Shown here: positions 1 to 11,897 of the stretch, in pieces
Layout of the letters: each line of letters opens with the position of its first letter
Numbering within the stretch: the stretch's first letter is position 1
Assembly (NCBI GenBank): GCA_009760855.2
Contig: WPIO01000218.1
Coordinates: forward strand, 62,001 to 126,000
From: Cristatella mucedo
Lineage: Eukaryota > Bryozoa > Phylactolaemata > Cristatellidae
Direction of reading: 5' to 3'
Length of the DNA stretch: 64,000 nucleotides
Position numbers and translations under genes: made by a program
Notes under the pieces: model-generated
Seen by the model: only the letters and a program-made list of their open reading frames with translations
Databases searched by the model: none
What the model was told of the DNA's origin: nothing

Positions 1-49
1 TAACAATAATCTAATAACAATGCACTGGATAAATCGCCCTCAGAGAACT

Positions 50-118
<69 letters not shown>

Positions 119-167
119 CTTCTCGGTGCTTTACTGTTGCTAGCCAAGGGAAATGCAATTGAATGGT
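1..167 (-). mobile_element. LINE family 1, 3' end fragment with CT expansion
   Basis: Reverse complement of the LINE 3' terminus found many times in this window: a conserved stem-loop (AAAGCGCC ... GGCGCTTT type arms) followed by an ATT-rich tail. Here the inner AGAGA part of the stem-loop has grown into a long (CT)n tract at about 53-117. Confidence 0.75.
53..117. repeat. (CT)n microsatellite inside a LINE tail
   Basis: About 65 bp of nearly pure CT repeat. It lies exactly where other copies of this LINE tail carry a short AGAGATT..TCTCT hairpin, so it grew from the LINE sequence. Confidence 0.9.
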
Positions 168-985
168 GAGTAATATCAGTAACATCATTGTTCGATCGGT
201 TACCTCTATTGCGTCGACCTCGTCGGCATTTAGCGTCCGGCGTCCTTGCAAAAACGATGCAACTTTCTTCACCTTTATGTCGGTTAGTTTGTCTGCTATA
301 GGTACTTTAAATGCTCGGATAGCATCGTGCAGATTTTGATAGACGGCTGGCCTTGAAGATTGAACTTCTAAAAAAAATTAATGAAAACTTTGAATGTAAG
401 CGAGAAATAAAAACCCTTTCCACATTTCAAACTTTCATACTCCGAGGAAGAGTTGTCTCTGTATATATTACTGGGGATGGGCTGGCACAAACACTACTGC
501 GTGCAGTGATCCTTTCTAACCCAAAATGTGTCAGCCTGTCAGGAAGGCCAGTTGATATTTAAGCACACAGGAGTGAGTACATCTCGAAGCAGAATAATCA
601 TGTTTTGCGAGAGTCATACTCAGCTGAGTCAATTTTTCAGGTCGCTACTTAAGACATGACGATTTGGCCACCCAAGCCTATATCTAAGGCAGCTTAGGTT
701 AAGTAAACAATGAAGTTTAGCTTGTCACTTACAGGCTAGCAGATTGTTATTGTGAAAACAAGTAATTGATTAAATTGGAAGTTAATTAAATCAGCATTGT
801 AATTTGACTAGTGCACATTTTCCTAAAAGTGATGGCTATTTTCGATAGCCGGTAAAGTCAGTTGAGCTTGAACCCTTCCTTTGGCATGCACGATGATGCC
901 CCTATGTATGAACATCATGAAAGCTGCATTTTTGCTATAGATTGACCTCATAGCAATTGCCCAATTTCTCCTAGATACTGCGTTT
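139..985. repeat. Segmental duplication, copy 1 (about 0.85 kb)
   Basis: Nearly identical by eye to 20264-21112, offset about 20.13 kb. Differences are scattered single bases and 1-bp indels. Both copies begin in a LINE tail and contain the same candidate exon. A recent duplication or an assembly haplotype artefact are both possible. Confidence 0.85.
204..367 (-). CDS. Candidate exon encoding a CARD-like C-terminal helical segment (copy 1)
   Basis: On the minus strand a T-rich tract ends in TTTTTTTTAG, followed by 164 bp open in one frame, and then GAG|GTAACC as donor. The 54 encoded residues are rich in alternating helices; the motif ADKLTDIKVKKVASFLQGRR followed by LNADEVDAIE resembles the last helices of death-fold CARD domains (leucine-spaced, ending DExxAIE). 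No neighbouring exon was found, so the gene is unknown. An identical exon lies at 20331-20494. The exon call rests on splice sites and an open frame; the CARD assignment is a guess from pattern only. Confidence 0.4.
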
Positions 986-2125
986 TTAAAGGCCCCCCAG
1001 CCGAGATACTTTGGAAATGTACAAAGTCATTCGATTCTGTTCGATCTGAGCACACTGCATGCCTGCAGCAACGAGTTGGACGAGCCAGTAGCTGCACGAC
1101 TTTAATCCAGGACAAAATAGAAAGCTCTCAGTACGGCACCTAAAGGCTTTCTTTGCAGGGTTTTAGTACCAAGCCAATACATGTAAACTGCACTAGATCG
1201 ATAACTAAACGGTCGCGAAAATTCTCTCTGTCTATTTGTTTCATGAACAGCTTAAATGAGAATGCTGCAGATAACACTAAGATCAATTCAATGGAAACCA
1301 ACCTGGTTTTGCATAGGATAAACATGAGTCCCGACCTGTCGCATACATAAAGCACCAGGAGGAAGGTCAAGTTGCCTAAGGTCACTGTAAAAGTTATAAT
1401 AACTAAAAGAGTCTTCGATAAGACAGCCCTTAAGTAGTTAAACGTGACCTTGGAATTTAAACTGCCTTCATGACTAAGCCTGCTAAATCTCGTGTGAAGC
1501 AGCTATACTAAAAAAAAGCACAGCTTAAGGTAGGAAATATAGTTGCATGACGCTAAGCTCCACCAGTCCTTCGTGATATTACTCAATATTGGGGCTGAAG
1601 GACTGCCGAAAAGAAAGCAGCCAACAAGCCATATAGACTGATATATAGACCATATAGCCTGTGGTCCATCTTGCTGTACAGCCGGATGGGCTTCGACATA
1701 ATTGCTCAGGTCTCTGGAAGGAGAAGGGCTACCGGGTGCTGCCTATCACCAAGCAAGAGGTTGACGGATGACCGTGCTGCGCAAGTAGCTCAGCATCTGG
1801 CTGGTAAGCAGGAGTACTGCCTCGTACAGGTCAGATCTGTATGAGGACCTGGTTCTCAATTCGTCCGAAAGTGGCTAGCACAATAATAGTAATACAAATA
1901 TAATTAGTACTGCTATGTTTATACAGTGCTTCTGAGCATTTAATCTCATTTTAGGCTCTTTACAGATGCTGTTTGGAAAGCATTACCAAATGACTGGTGG
2001 TAAAATCCACTAACCACAGGCACATGTAAGTGTAAGCAGGCACATTCACACACAAGATAAATCTCAAAGATTCATCAAATGCTTCAAAATATAGGTGCAC
2101 TTAAACTTTAATGTCCTGAGATGGG
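986..2125. other. Host DNA without a supportable gene
   Basis: Mixed-composition sequence with only short, unrelated open frames on both strands. No repeat family recognised except that the duplicated block ends at about 985. Confidence 0.5.
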
Positions 2126-2640
2126 ACGTTCTAACCAACATTGGTTAATGATTTCCAGGATTTGTGAGCACAGGAGCTGAAGGCGAGGTCTTCAGCAGTT
2201 TTGAGGTTAGATTGAGATATGGCTAAGCGATTTGAGTAAAACCGTGGATTGCATGATTGTTCGCCTATTAAGGGAGTAGTTCAAATACATAGGCAGGAGC
2301 CAGAGAATGAAGGAACCTAAAAGGGAGTGACAAAACTTTAAATTCGATGCACCACTTCACTAGGAGCCAGTGCAGGTGAGCGAGAAGTGGTGAAATATGG
2401 CAGCTGGGACCTACACGACAGATGAACCTAGCGGCAGAGTTTTGCACCAACTGTAAGCACTTGATTGCAAAGGCCGGTAGACCAGGAAGCACTAAGTTTC
2501 AGAAGTCAAGACAAGATATCACAAATGCATACGAAATATTAGATGTGGTATCCCTGTCAAAACCGTGTCAAATTTTTGCAACGTTATGTACCTGAAAGTA
2601 GGCCAAGTCGATATGTTCTTTGGTAGCCCTCAGTCGCACT
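2126..2640 (-). mobile_element. LINE family 1 fragment (C-terminal RT region)
   Basis: Minus-strand translation gives the family 1 C-terminal sequence (LVQNSAARFICR, HWLLVKWCIEFKVLSL, LHSLAPAY), diverged and with stops. It is truncated at both ends. Confidence 0.75.
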
Positions 2641-3034
2641 CGTCGGGCACCAGTACCCCACCTATGACGACTCATGAGCTACTCAAAGGCACACCAGCGT
2701 CAGAATAACTCCACTGTGCGTACAGATCTTGTCGTTTCACTCGGTGGTTGTGGCAGTGGATTGGATACTGCTTAGGCTCCTCCAAGGTCTATGGATGACT
2801 CATCGAAATTTCTCCTTTTCCCCTTTGCCATTTCAAATTTCTGAATAACTCTATAATTACCCATAACTAGTAGGTGGGCCGGGTGCCACAGTACACCAAC
2901 ATTATCTCGGCCATCAAAAGATGCCCCACCAGATTACCTTGTCTGTAGCTCCTTGACCACTGATCGTTGCCAGCTGACATCTACCCTCAGTACAGTTGGC
3001 CACTGCCTGACAACAATTGTCACTGTTTAGGTTA
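2641..3034. other. Host DNA, nothing recognised
   Basis: No coding pattern or repeat could be supported between two LINE pieces of opposite orientation. Confidence 0.4.
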
Positions 3035-3760
3035 TTAGTCTTTTAATAGTGACTGTCCAGGACTGTTTGCTGGTCTGCCGGCTTGTGCAATCAGGTGCTT
3101 ACAGCGCGGTTTATAACTCTATAGCTAGAATTGTCGATCCTGAGCAATGCAGTCGCCACATCCCACAGCTTCTCCTCGCCCTGAGCTGGCTCCCAGTCAA
3201 GCAACAAGTGGACATTTACATTTAGGTTTTTCACTCACTTTAAGGTCCGTTAATTCTTTGGCTCCATCTTACCGATCAGATCTACACCCCTACCTTCCAA
3301 AGTGTCATACAACCCACTTTTCGGAAAAAACCCTTTCACCTATACCTCGTACCATCTTGGAAAAATTTTGAGACTGCACCTTTAGTTCGTAGGCTCCCAA
3401 AGCCTGGAACTCACTCCTGACTTGTACCACGACATATCCTGATTCAACCACATTAAAAATACACTGAAAACGCATAGACTTATCCCAGCATTTAGTGGGT
3501 CCCTGTGATTCATGCCATTATGTGCCTATGCATGTTGACACTGTTCATGCTGCCACTAACCATACTTGCATGGTGACCCTGTGCATGTCACCCTTAACCA
3601 TGTTACTCTTGTTTGTTGAGAATGCTACCATTAGTCGTAAGATAGCGCTTTCTTTGCAGCAAATGGAAAGTGCCTAGAAAGAGATCGAGTTCTCTGAGGG
3701 TGCTATATCAAGTGCATTGTTATTATTTTTATTATCTTATGTTATTATCCTTGAACTGGC
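3035..3760 (+). mobile_element. LINE family 1, 3' part
   Basis: Degenerate C-terminal RT region (SWLPVKQQ), then the 3' untranslated region with the phrase GGGTCCCTGTGATTC, and the terminal stem-loop ending in ATT-rich sequence near 3750. Many stops and frameshifts. Confidence 0.75.
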
Positions 3761-4214
3761 AAATGAAATTCTGGTTGATGTCAGTAGTGAGCTACTTGAG
3801 TGTAGACATTTAGGTTGTGTATGGAATTTGTAGAGATTTCTCGTGAGAGTTGTAATGAGGGACAGTTGCTGAGAGGGGTGCTGCTCCCCTCAGGATGGGC
3901 TCTCTGATCTAGTATACATTGGTGACAAAGAAACTAGAGATGCGACGGGCTAGCGATCTGAATAGAGATCTTTGGGTAGAGAGCTAATACGATAGCGGCA
4001 ATGAAGATGGTTGATCGTAGCCAAGGACATTTTTATACTCTGCATATGTGGTTTAACAATGCTATTGTTGAAGCTAGAGTTTGCCTTTGCTAAGTTTTGC
4101 TAGGTTTGAAAGAGCTACCATAGTCCAGGTATGCCTGTCAGTGGACCCCATGTCCTGACGTAGCACATGCTTTTTTAAGTTTAAGCTCTGTAGACTTAGA
4201 CCTTAGTATACCTA

Positions 4215-4450
4215 GCTAGGTCAACTATGTCACCACACTGGACTGCGGAACTCACTTCCATAATACTTAGGCAATGATAACTACTCTCCTGCTGCCGACT
4301 ATTGCACATCCTTTCCAGCCATCCTAAACTGGTAACTGCGCGATAATCACTACCTCGATTGCTTTTCTCACTCAGCTATGCTACTCACTTTCTATGTGTT
4401 GCTTGAGATAAAGTCTGTTTGACTAAAGCAGCTTCAGCTGTGAGTGAGCA
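4215..4450 (+). mobile_element. LINE family 2, 3' end fragment
   Basis: Shares the run from TGGACTGTGGAACTCACTTCC to the TTGCTTGAGATAAAGTCTGTT tail with 7060-7265, and with part of 11265-11400. The reverse complement is seen near 6590-6800 and 17145-17460. Confidence 0.55.
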
Positions 4451-4843
4451 CTACAAACTCACACACAGTTTTGTGGCTTTGTAGAGCAACAGACAGAGAT
4501 GCAGAGAGGGAGATACACTGAGCCCATTAGCTAGGTAGCTAAACACAATAAACGTCAACGTACATGACGTTGGGTTTAGGCTGGGGGGAGGCAGGCAAAG
4601 CTGGACCCAGGCACCATCGTCCTCTCTCCGGCCTATGCATATGACCTCTCATGCAAAGGGGAACGAACATCTTATGTAACAAGCACAGGCATCTCACCTC
4701 AAGCAAGTCCCGGCCACAAAGAGTGGCCTTGTAGGTAGCTGACCACTCAAGAGCATGTGCAATTCACTCTCTCATCTACTTTACTGAACGGCATTTACAA
4801 GCAAGGTCAGGACGTTCTCTTTGGAACTGCAAGGGTATTCCAC

Positions 4844-5074
4844 TTAGACAGTGGCTTTTTCATACTTCGACGACCGATACTGCATGCCTTCCCTGCGATA
4901 AACCAATAAATGGGCCACATACATAAGAAAACACAAACTGCCAAGAGTGAGCACAGCCGGCCTAACTTTACTTCTACTCACTCTGGTTCTGCACACTATC
5001 CTGCCTACTATGCATTTGCCCAGTGGGCGTGGCATGACCACAAAGTTGTTTAGCCCCAGCCGAACTCTAGCCAC
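4844..5074 (-). CDS. Small membrane-protein ORF or terminal exon (unit 1)
   Basis: The minus-strand frame runs to a TAA at 4844. It encodes one strong hydrophobic helix (AVLTLGSLCFLMYVAHLLVY) followed by a short basic and polar tail (REGMQYRSSKYEKATV), typical of a single-pass membrane protein's cytoplasmic end. Repeated at 7676-7876 with a Glu/Gly change in the tail. The upstream transmembrane exon at 5736-5921 ends in phase 1. The AG acceptors I can see in this ORF would need phase 2, so a direct join is not supported and another exon may lie between. Family not recognised. Confidence 0.35.
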   Translation of the reverse strand: MARVRLGLNNFVVMPRPLGKCIVGRIVCRTRVSRSKVRPAVLTLGSLCFLMYVAHLLVYRREGMQYRSSKYEKATV

Positions 5075-5735
5075 TCTGCATCACCAACTGGCTGAGAATC
5101 ACCTCATTAGGTGCTGCAGTTTTATGCTGACTGCTAGCTAAGCTGGATTTAATTGCAACAGATCAGCTGTGGTCTTGTGACCTCCTAGTCCTGAAGTGAG
5201 GCACTCTCTGCCTGTGGCTCAGCCTGTATGATTGCTATCCACTCACACTCTCCCTCCTTCTTGCCCAATTTCTGTTCTCTTCTCAACTGGCGCTCCTCCG
5301 GAACTGCTTCCAAGACGCCTTCTACATCCGTAAATACTGCTGGCTTGCCATCGTTGCCTACTTAGGATACAATAGAGCGGTCTCAGTCACTGCCACAACT
5401 AGATTTTGAGGGGGCTTCCTTCTTAGAGTCGGTCAAGCTATCTTGGGCCTCGAGCCCCTACAGCCCCATGCTAGTGGTAGCCCCGGGCCCCGTGCATTAG
5501 CCTGCCCCCTTGCTTGTGTCTTTGACCCTCATTCTAAGCACTGCCTCAGTGCTCTCCGAACAGTTAAGTCGATTTAACACGGAAATAGGAAGGCAAGCTG
5601 ACTGCCACCACATGGCCTGCACATGCACATGCACAAGCCAGTGAGCCAGAACACTGATGCTAGTCAGGACAAGTCAGGGCAGAGAAAAGCCAACAAAACA
5701 GGATGAGCCGTTTCTGCACAGGTGCAACAACTCAC

Positions 5736-5921
5736 CAGTGCTGGCAACAACCTCTCTGCTGCCAGCACCTTCTGAGACGGCCTGCCTCTCAACACCGAAG
5801 CTCTGCTTCCATCCATAGTTAAACACAAAGAACACAGCGGCGCAGTAGATGAGGACCAGAAGTATACCGATGCCGAATAGTACCTTCTGCCGGAAGTAGG
5901 CGACCAGGTTGAAGCTGGCTC
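5736..5921 (-). CDS. Candidate transmembrane exon (unit 1)
   Basis: The minus strand has acceptor TTTCTCCCAG|GA and donor ACTG|GTGAGT, giving a 186-bp exon with symmetric phase 1-1 borders. It encodes a membrane helix (FGIGILLVLIYCAAVFFVF) followed by a polar segment (SFGVERQAVSEGAGSREVV). The homologous exon in unit 2 (8575-8754) has the same 3' half but a different 5' half and helix. The splice sites and clean frame argue for a real exon; the gene is not recognised. Confidence 0.5.
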
Positions 5922-6589
5922 CTGGGAGAAACAATGTAGACATTAGTGACGTTGCATGACTTCTAGAAAGAATTGATGAAGTGAGAAAAAGGAGAAAAGA
6001 GGAGGGGGAAAACAGGACGTAAAGACAGCCGGCTGCATGTCATGCAAGTGCATGCACGTGGGCAGCGCAAGAGGAAAGGGATAGTGAGCCGATGGGCAAG
6101 TTAGGGGAGACAACTACAATACTGGTGCACCACCCCCCCCCCAATCTTGCTGAAAGGCCAGCTACCAAGGTGACTACAGTGGGTGACGCAGCTGACATGC
6201 ATGAGCACTCGCACAATAGCGTTCACATTTTCACTTACGGTAATTTTTCAACAGAGTTAAAAAATTAGAGTGAAGGCTGCATTTAACCAGATGCACAGCT
6301 ACCGACCGGCAAGCTACAAATGCTTAAGACGATGTAAACTCTACATGCATGAATCACAGCCTGCATGAGCACCAAGGCTGCTGAGAGGCACAGTGGCTGG
6401 TTACAAGCACGGCATCCTGAAAACGATATTTGGTGTGACATCACTGAAAAATTTGTTCTGAAGACCCAACACTTTGAAGCTCACTCCTACTATTCTCATG
6501 CAGCGACATCTACTCTCCTGCTTCCGAATGAGGAGGCATATTCTTTCCAGCCGTTCTGAGCTCCACAAAGGCACAGAGACTATGTAGAT

Positions 6590-6800
6590 ATTGTGCAAGA
6601 GTGCTTTATATAGCTCAATCACAGCTTAAGCGGCTTTCGGTATGCATTCGGTCGCCAACAGACTTCATCTCACGCAACAAAGGGAAAGTGGGAACCATAG
6701 CAAAGTCAGGAAAGCAGTTGAAGTAGTTAGTAGGACGAAAGTATTACCCCAGGAGGGCTGGAAAGAGTGTGCCATATCCGAAAGCAGAAAAGTAGTTGTA
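6590..6800 (-). mobile_element. LINE family 2 fragment
   Basis: Carries the phrase CTTAAGCGGCTTTCGG and the following 150 bp shared with 17220-17360 (minus). It separates the two tandem units. Confidence 0.55.
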
Positions 6801-7675
6801 TAGAGATCATTGGGTAGAGAGCTAATACGATAGCGGCAATGACGATGGTTGATAGTAGACAATGACAATTTTATACTGTGCATATGTGGTTTAACAATGT
6901 TATTTTCGAAGCTAGAGTTTGCCTAAGTTGTACTAGGTTTGAAAGAGCTACCATAGTTCAAGTATGCCTGTCAGTGGACACTATGTCCTGACGTTGCACA
7001 TGCTTTTTAAGTTTAAGCTCTGTAGACTTAGATCTTAGTATATCTAGCTACGTCAACTATGTCACCAAACTGGACTGTGGAACTCACTTCCATAATATTT
7101 AGGCAATGATAACTACTCTCGAGCTGCCGACTATTGCACATCCTTTCCAGCCATCCTAAACTGAAAACTCCGTGAAACTCACTACCGCGATTGCTTTTCT
7201 CACTCAGCTATGCTACTCAGTTTCTCTGTGTTGCTTGAAATAAAGTCTGTTGGCTAAAGCAGCTAAGGCTGCGAGCTAGAAAAACAAAACTCACTCACAG
7301 TTTTGTGGCTTTGTAGAGCTACAGACAGAGATGCAGAGAGGGAGATACACTGAGCCCATTAGCTAGGTAGCTAAGCACAATAAACGTCAACGTACATGAC
7401 GACTGGGTTAGGCTGTAGGAGGCAGGCAAAGCTGGACCCAGGTACCAGAGTTCTGTCTTCGGCCTATGCATATGTCCTTTCATGCTGGGGGGGAATAAAG
7501 ATCTTATGTGACAACCACCGGCATCTCACCTCAATCAAGTCCAGGCCACAAAGAGTGGCCTTGTAGGTAGCTGCCAACTTAAGACCATGTGCAATTCACT
7601 CTTTCGTCTACTAGATTGAATGGCATTTATGAGCAAGGTCAGTATGTTCTCTTCGGAACTGAAAGGGTATTCCAC

Positions 7676-7876
7676 TTAGACAGTGGCTTTTCCATACTTC
7701 GACGACCGATACTGCATGCCTTCCCTGCGATAAACCAATAAATGGGCCACATACATAAGAAAACACAAACTGCCAAGAGTGAGCACAGCCGGCCTAACTT
7801 TACTTCTACTCACTCTGGTTCTGCACACTATCCTGCCTACTATGCATTTGCCCAGTGGGCGTGGCCATGACCACAA
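7676..7876 (-). CDS. Small membrane-protein ORF or terminal exon (unit 2)
   Basis: Same helix and tail as 4844-5074, ending SSKYGKATV. A 1-bp insertion upstream changes the start region (MWSWPRPLGKC), showing that the part before the helix is probably not coding. Family not recognised. Confidence 0.33.
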   Translation of the reverse strand: MWSWPRPLGKCIVGRIVCRTRVSRSKVRPAVLTLGSLCFLMYVAHLLVYRREGMQYRSSKYGKATV

Positions 7877-8574
7877 AGTTGTTTAGCCCCAGCCGAACTC
7901 TTGCCACTCTGCATAGCCAACTTGCTGAGAATCACCTCATTTGGTGCTGCAGTTGGATGCTGACTGCTAGCTAAGCTGGATTAATTGCAACAGGTCAGCT
8001 GTGGTCTTGTGACCCCCTAGTCCTGAAGTGAGGCACTCTCTGCCTGTGGCTCAACCTGTATGATTGCTATCCACTCACACTCTCCCTCCTTCTTGCCCAA
8101 TTTCTGTTCTCTTCTCAACTGGCGCTCCTCCGGAACTGCTTCCAAGACGCCTTCTACATCCGTAAATACTGCTGGCTTGCCATCGTTGCCTACTTAGCAT
8201 ACAATAGAGCGGTCTCAGTCACTGCCACAACTAGATTTTGAGGGGGGCTTCCTTCTTAGAGTCGGTCAAGCTATCTCGGGCCTCGAGCCCCTACAGTCCC
8301 ATTCAAGTGGTAGCTCCGGACCCCCGGCATTAGCCTGCAGTCTGGCTTGTGTCTTTGACCCTCATTCTAAGCACTGCCTTAGTGCTCTCCGAATAGTTAA
8401 GTCGGTTGAACACGGAAATAGGAAGGCAAGCTGACTGCCACCACATGGCCTGCACATGCACATGCACATGCACAAGCCAGTGAGCCAGAACACTGATGCT
8501 AGTCAGGACAAGTCAGGGCAGAGCAAAGCCAACAAAACAGGATGAGCCGCTTCTGCACAGGTGCAACAACTCAC

Positions 8575-8754
8575 CAGTGCCGGCAACAACCTCTCTGCTG
8601 CCAGCTCCTTCTGAGACGGCCTGCCTCTCAACACCGAAGCTCTGCTTCCGTCCATAGTGGAACAGACACGGCAACACGGCCAACAGGACGACGACCAGGA
8701 GCATAACGAATCGTGACTTCAGCAGCCAGTCGGCCGCCTGGTTTAAGGCGTCAT
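8575..8754 (-). CDS. Candidate transmembrane exon (unit 2)
   Basis: Acceptor CTCTCCCAG|AT and donor ACTG|GTGAGT bound a 180-bp phase 1-1 exon. It starts DDALNQAADWLLKS, has helix FVMLLVVVLLAVLPCLF, and ends in the same SFGVERQAVSEGAGSREVV segment as unit 1. The first half is unrelated to unit 1 although both introns align closely. Confidence 0.5.
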
Positions 8755-9394
8755 CTGGGAGAGAAACAATGGAGACATCACTAGAGAGGCATGACTTCTA
8801 GAACGAATCGATGAGGTAGAAAAGGGAGAAAAGAGGAGAAACTGTGAGAAAAGACAGCTGGCCGCACCTCATGCAAGTGCATGCACGTGGGCAGCGCAAG
8901 AGGAAAGGGATAGTGAGCCGATGGGCAAGTTAGGGGAGACAACTACAATACTGGTGCACCACCCCCCCCAATCTTGCTGAAAGGCCAGCTACCAAGGTGA
9001 CTACAGTGGGTGACGCAGCTGACATGCATGAGCACTCGCACAATAGCGTTCACATTTTCACTTACGGTAATTTTTCAACAGAGTTAAAAAATTAGAGTGA
9101 AGGCTGTATTTAACCAGATGCTCAGCTACCGACCGGAAAGCTACAAATGCTTAAGACGATATAAACTCTACATGTATGAATCACAGCTGGCATGAGTGCC
9201 AAGGCTGCTGAGAGGCAGAGTGGCCGGTTTATGAGCACGGCATCCTGTAAACAATATTTGGTGTGACATCACTGAAAAGTTTGTTCTGAAGACCCAACAC
9301 TTAGAAGCTCACTCCTACTATTCTCATGCACCGGCATCTACTCTCTTGCTGCCGAATGAGGTGGCATATTCTTTCCAGCCGTCCTGAGCTCCTT

Positions 9395-9800
9395 TTTCCA
9401 GGTATTATAATAATAATGTATACTTGCTAAAGCACAGTCAGAGAACCCAACTTCTTTACATTTGCTGCAAAGGGAAACGCAACTGAACGGTGAGTGTTAT
9501 CATGCTTGATAAAATACATGAATTACACGGTTAGGATTGACATACACAGGGTTTGCATGCAAGTGTGGCTAGTTGTAGCATTTTCTGTGTCGGCATGCAT
9601 AAGCACGTAAAGGACGAATCACAGGGACCCACTAATTGCTGTCCTAAATAGGTGGGTTTTTCAAGTTCCTTTTGAATGTTTTCAAGTCAGGGATGTTGGG
9701 ATGCATGTCGGGAGTGAGTTCCAGGCTTTGGGAGCATATGAGCTAAATGCACGGTCTCCAAAGGATTTGAGGTTTGTACGAGGTATTGGTAAACTACATC
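9395..9800 (-). mobile_element. LINE family 1, 3' end
   Basis: Reverse-oriented tail with ATAATAATAATG, the stem-loop, the 3' untranslated region and the final coding stretch (complement of the phrase around GGAGCATATGAGC). 5'-truncated near 9800. Confidence 0.8.
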
Positions 9801-10060
9801 ACTTCTTCAACTACCGTCTGAATCAGCAATGTAAAAATACCAGTTTAATCAGTAATGCACATCGCAATGAAAAAACGCAGACGACTGCAATACAAAATCT
9901 CCACAATCTCCCCTAAGATCCTAAAGCAGTAATCTTAAAAATGATTTAGGTGATGGTGTCTTAAGCCTCTGACAAAAAGATATAAAAAATCAGAGAACCA
10001 ACGGTAAGGTGACAGAATCTAAACCACACTACCTTTCCTTGGTTAAAGAATTGTTAAAGT
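9801..10060. other. Host DNA, nothing recognised
   Basis: AT-rich sequence with no supportable feature. Confidence 0.35.
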
Positions 10061-11500
10061 GTATAGCGACTTTTTAAGTAGTGAAAAGTTACGTCAAGTA
10101 TATCCAATCGTTTTGTTTAACCTTTCATTAGGTTTCGAAACTTTTGATCGCCAAGTCGTCATCACTCACCACTCCTCTCGCCTCTGTGTCAGTGCACCAC
10201 AGGGAACCCTACACGCAGATGAAGGACAGAGAATTTATGTAAAAAGGCAAATATCATTCGAGGAACCGATGAAGTACGGTGTACTTTAGAGCTCTGTATT
10301 TAATCTGCATCTTCTTCAACTTTGTACACTCCTTCTTGCCAGTGTGATTCCTATGCGAAATCTAGTTTCAAATGCAGACACAGCTTTACTCTTGCTTACA
10401 GTCTCTCCTGGTAATCAAGCTTGTAAAAACGTCGACTTCATTGCTATAAGTATTGCTGATATCTGAAAAAAATTGTAGCTAAGTCCTCAAATTGAACGAT
10501 GATGCAACTATATTACTGGTAATAAGGACGCAAAGCATTACCAGAAATGAGAAAGCTCGATTGTCAAAATCGGCTCTGCCAGTGTATCTCCTGTAGGTTA
10601 AGCACAAAATCAGCTTGTAATATTACAAATGAACTCATAACTAGACGACCACATTAGCTCCATCGGCGAGTACGCATAATTTTCAAGTGTGCGTCACATC
10701 TAAAATTCAGGGCTTTTTTAGCAAGGTGTAGGTGATGTGGTTGTGCGACCACCTCATCTGCCTGGAATTTGAGTGCCGTGTTCGACAGCTGCCTCAATTT
10801 ATACAGCTTTGTTCAGAAGAATGCTTTCATGGCTAGCCATCTCGTCCGACCCCTATCAAAGACTTAGAACTGTCGTTCACGGTGGCTTACCAAAATGAAC
10901 TATCTCTTTAGTTCTGTTTCTGGTAGATTATTGCAATTCTTTTTTGGCTGGGCTACTGACAAAATCACAAGGCCACTGCAGGTGGCTATGAACAAGGTTG
11001 CAAGGCTAATTTGCAAACCCCAGAGTTTTGAACACGTGTCTCCTTTGCTAAAAAAAGCTAAGATGGTTGCCGGTTGATCAACTTACGCAAAGCCAAGTTT
11101 GCATGCCACCCACAAGAACCTCCGTGGTTTGGATCTCCGCACCTAGCTGAAGTGCAGCATCAGTTTTACCCTCCTCGTGCCATCGAGTCTTGTGCAGACG
11201 ATACATTAGCTGTTTCATTCCTTCACTTAAAGACCGTTAGCTTCAGAAGCATTTGAACTGCACGTCCTAGACTGTGAAACTCACTTCCACGATTCCTATG
11301 CAACGTCACCTACTAATTTTGCCTACTATGGCACATCCTTTCTAGCCACCTTGAGTTAACACTTCCGTGTCACTCACTATCTTAACAGTTCTCCTGACTC
11401 TGCTGTGCTTTTGACTCGCTCATTCTTGCACGAGATACACTTAATTGGATACCGAATGTATACCGAAACCTTCTTGGGTCGTAAATTAGCTATATTTGCA
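10061..11500 (+). mobile_element. LINE family 2, degenerate reverse-transcriptase copy
   Basis: Translation shows decayed RT motifs: LFNLSLGFETFDRQ (motif A region) and SSRLCVSAPQGT (motif B region), then LSSVSGRLLQFFF and MNKVARLICK..FEHVSPLLKKA, matching 17473-17715. Many stops and frameshifts. The tail carries a LINE-like 3' untranslated region. Confidence 0.6.
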
Positions 11501-11897
11501 ATCTGGCTTCTGAATTCACGTAAAAAAAATGTAATAACAATGCACTTGATAAAACGCCCTCAAAGGACTCCATCTCTTCCTAGGCACTTCTCGTTTGCTT
11601 CAAAGGTAAGCGAAATTAAATCGTGAGTAATATCGTGCTTGGTAAATAAGATGAATAACATGGTTAGCTGTGACATGTACAGGGCGAGCATACAAATGTG
11701 GTTAGTGGCAGCATGATGAGTATCAGCACACATAAGCACATCAAGGACGAATCACAGGGACCCACTAAATGCTGTCCTAAATAGGTGTGCTTATAAAAAA
11801 AATTGTTTAATGTCGTCAGGTAAGGGGATGTTCCGACGCAGGTCGGGAGGAAGTTCCACGCTATGGGAGCATATGAACGAAATGCACAGTCTCCAAA

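Larger units (their letters stand above)
3950..6563. repeat. Tandem duplication unit 1 (about 2.6 kb)
   Basis: Aligns by eye along its whole length with 6790-9392 at high identity. Contains a LINE family 2 tail (about 4215-4450), a membrane-protein ORF, a transmembrane exon and intron-like DNA. The units are separated by a roughly 230-bp spacer that is another family 2 LINE piece in reverse orientation. Confidence 0.85.
6790..9392. repeat. Tandem duplication unit 2 (about 2.6 kb)
   Basis: Second copy of 3950-6563. Divergence is low across introns and flanks but concentrated in the 5' half of the transmembrane exon. Confidence 0.85.

Noticed and set aside
1140-1385. Overlapping ORFs of 65-81 codons on both strands
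   Set aside because: No domain, no splice context, and both strands open by chance.
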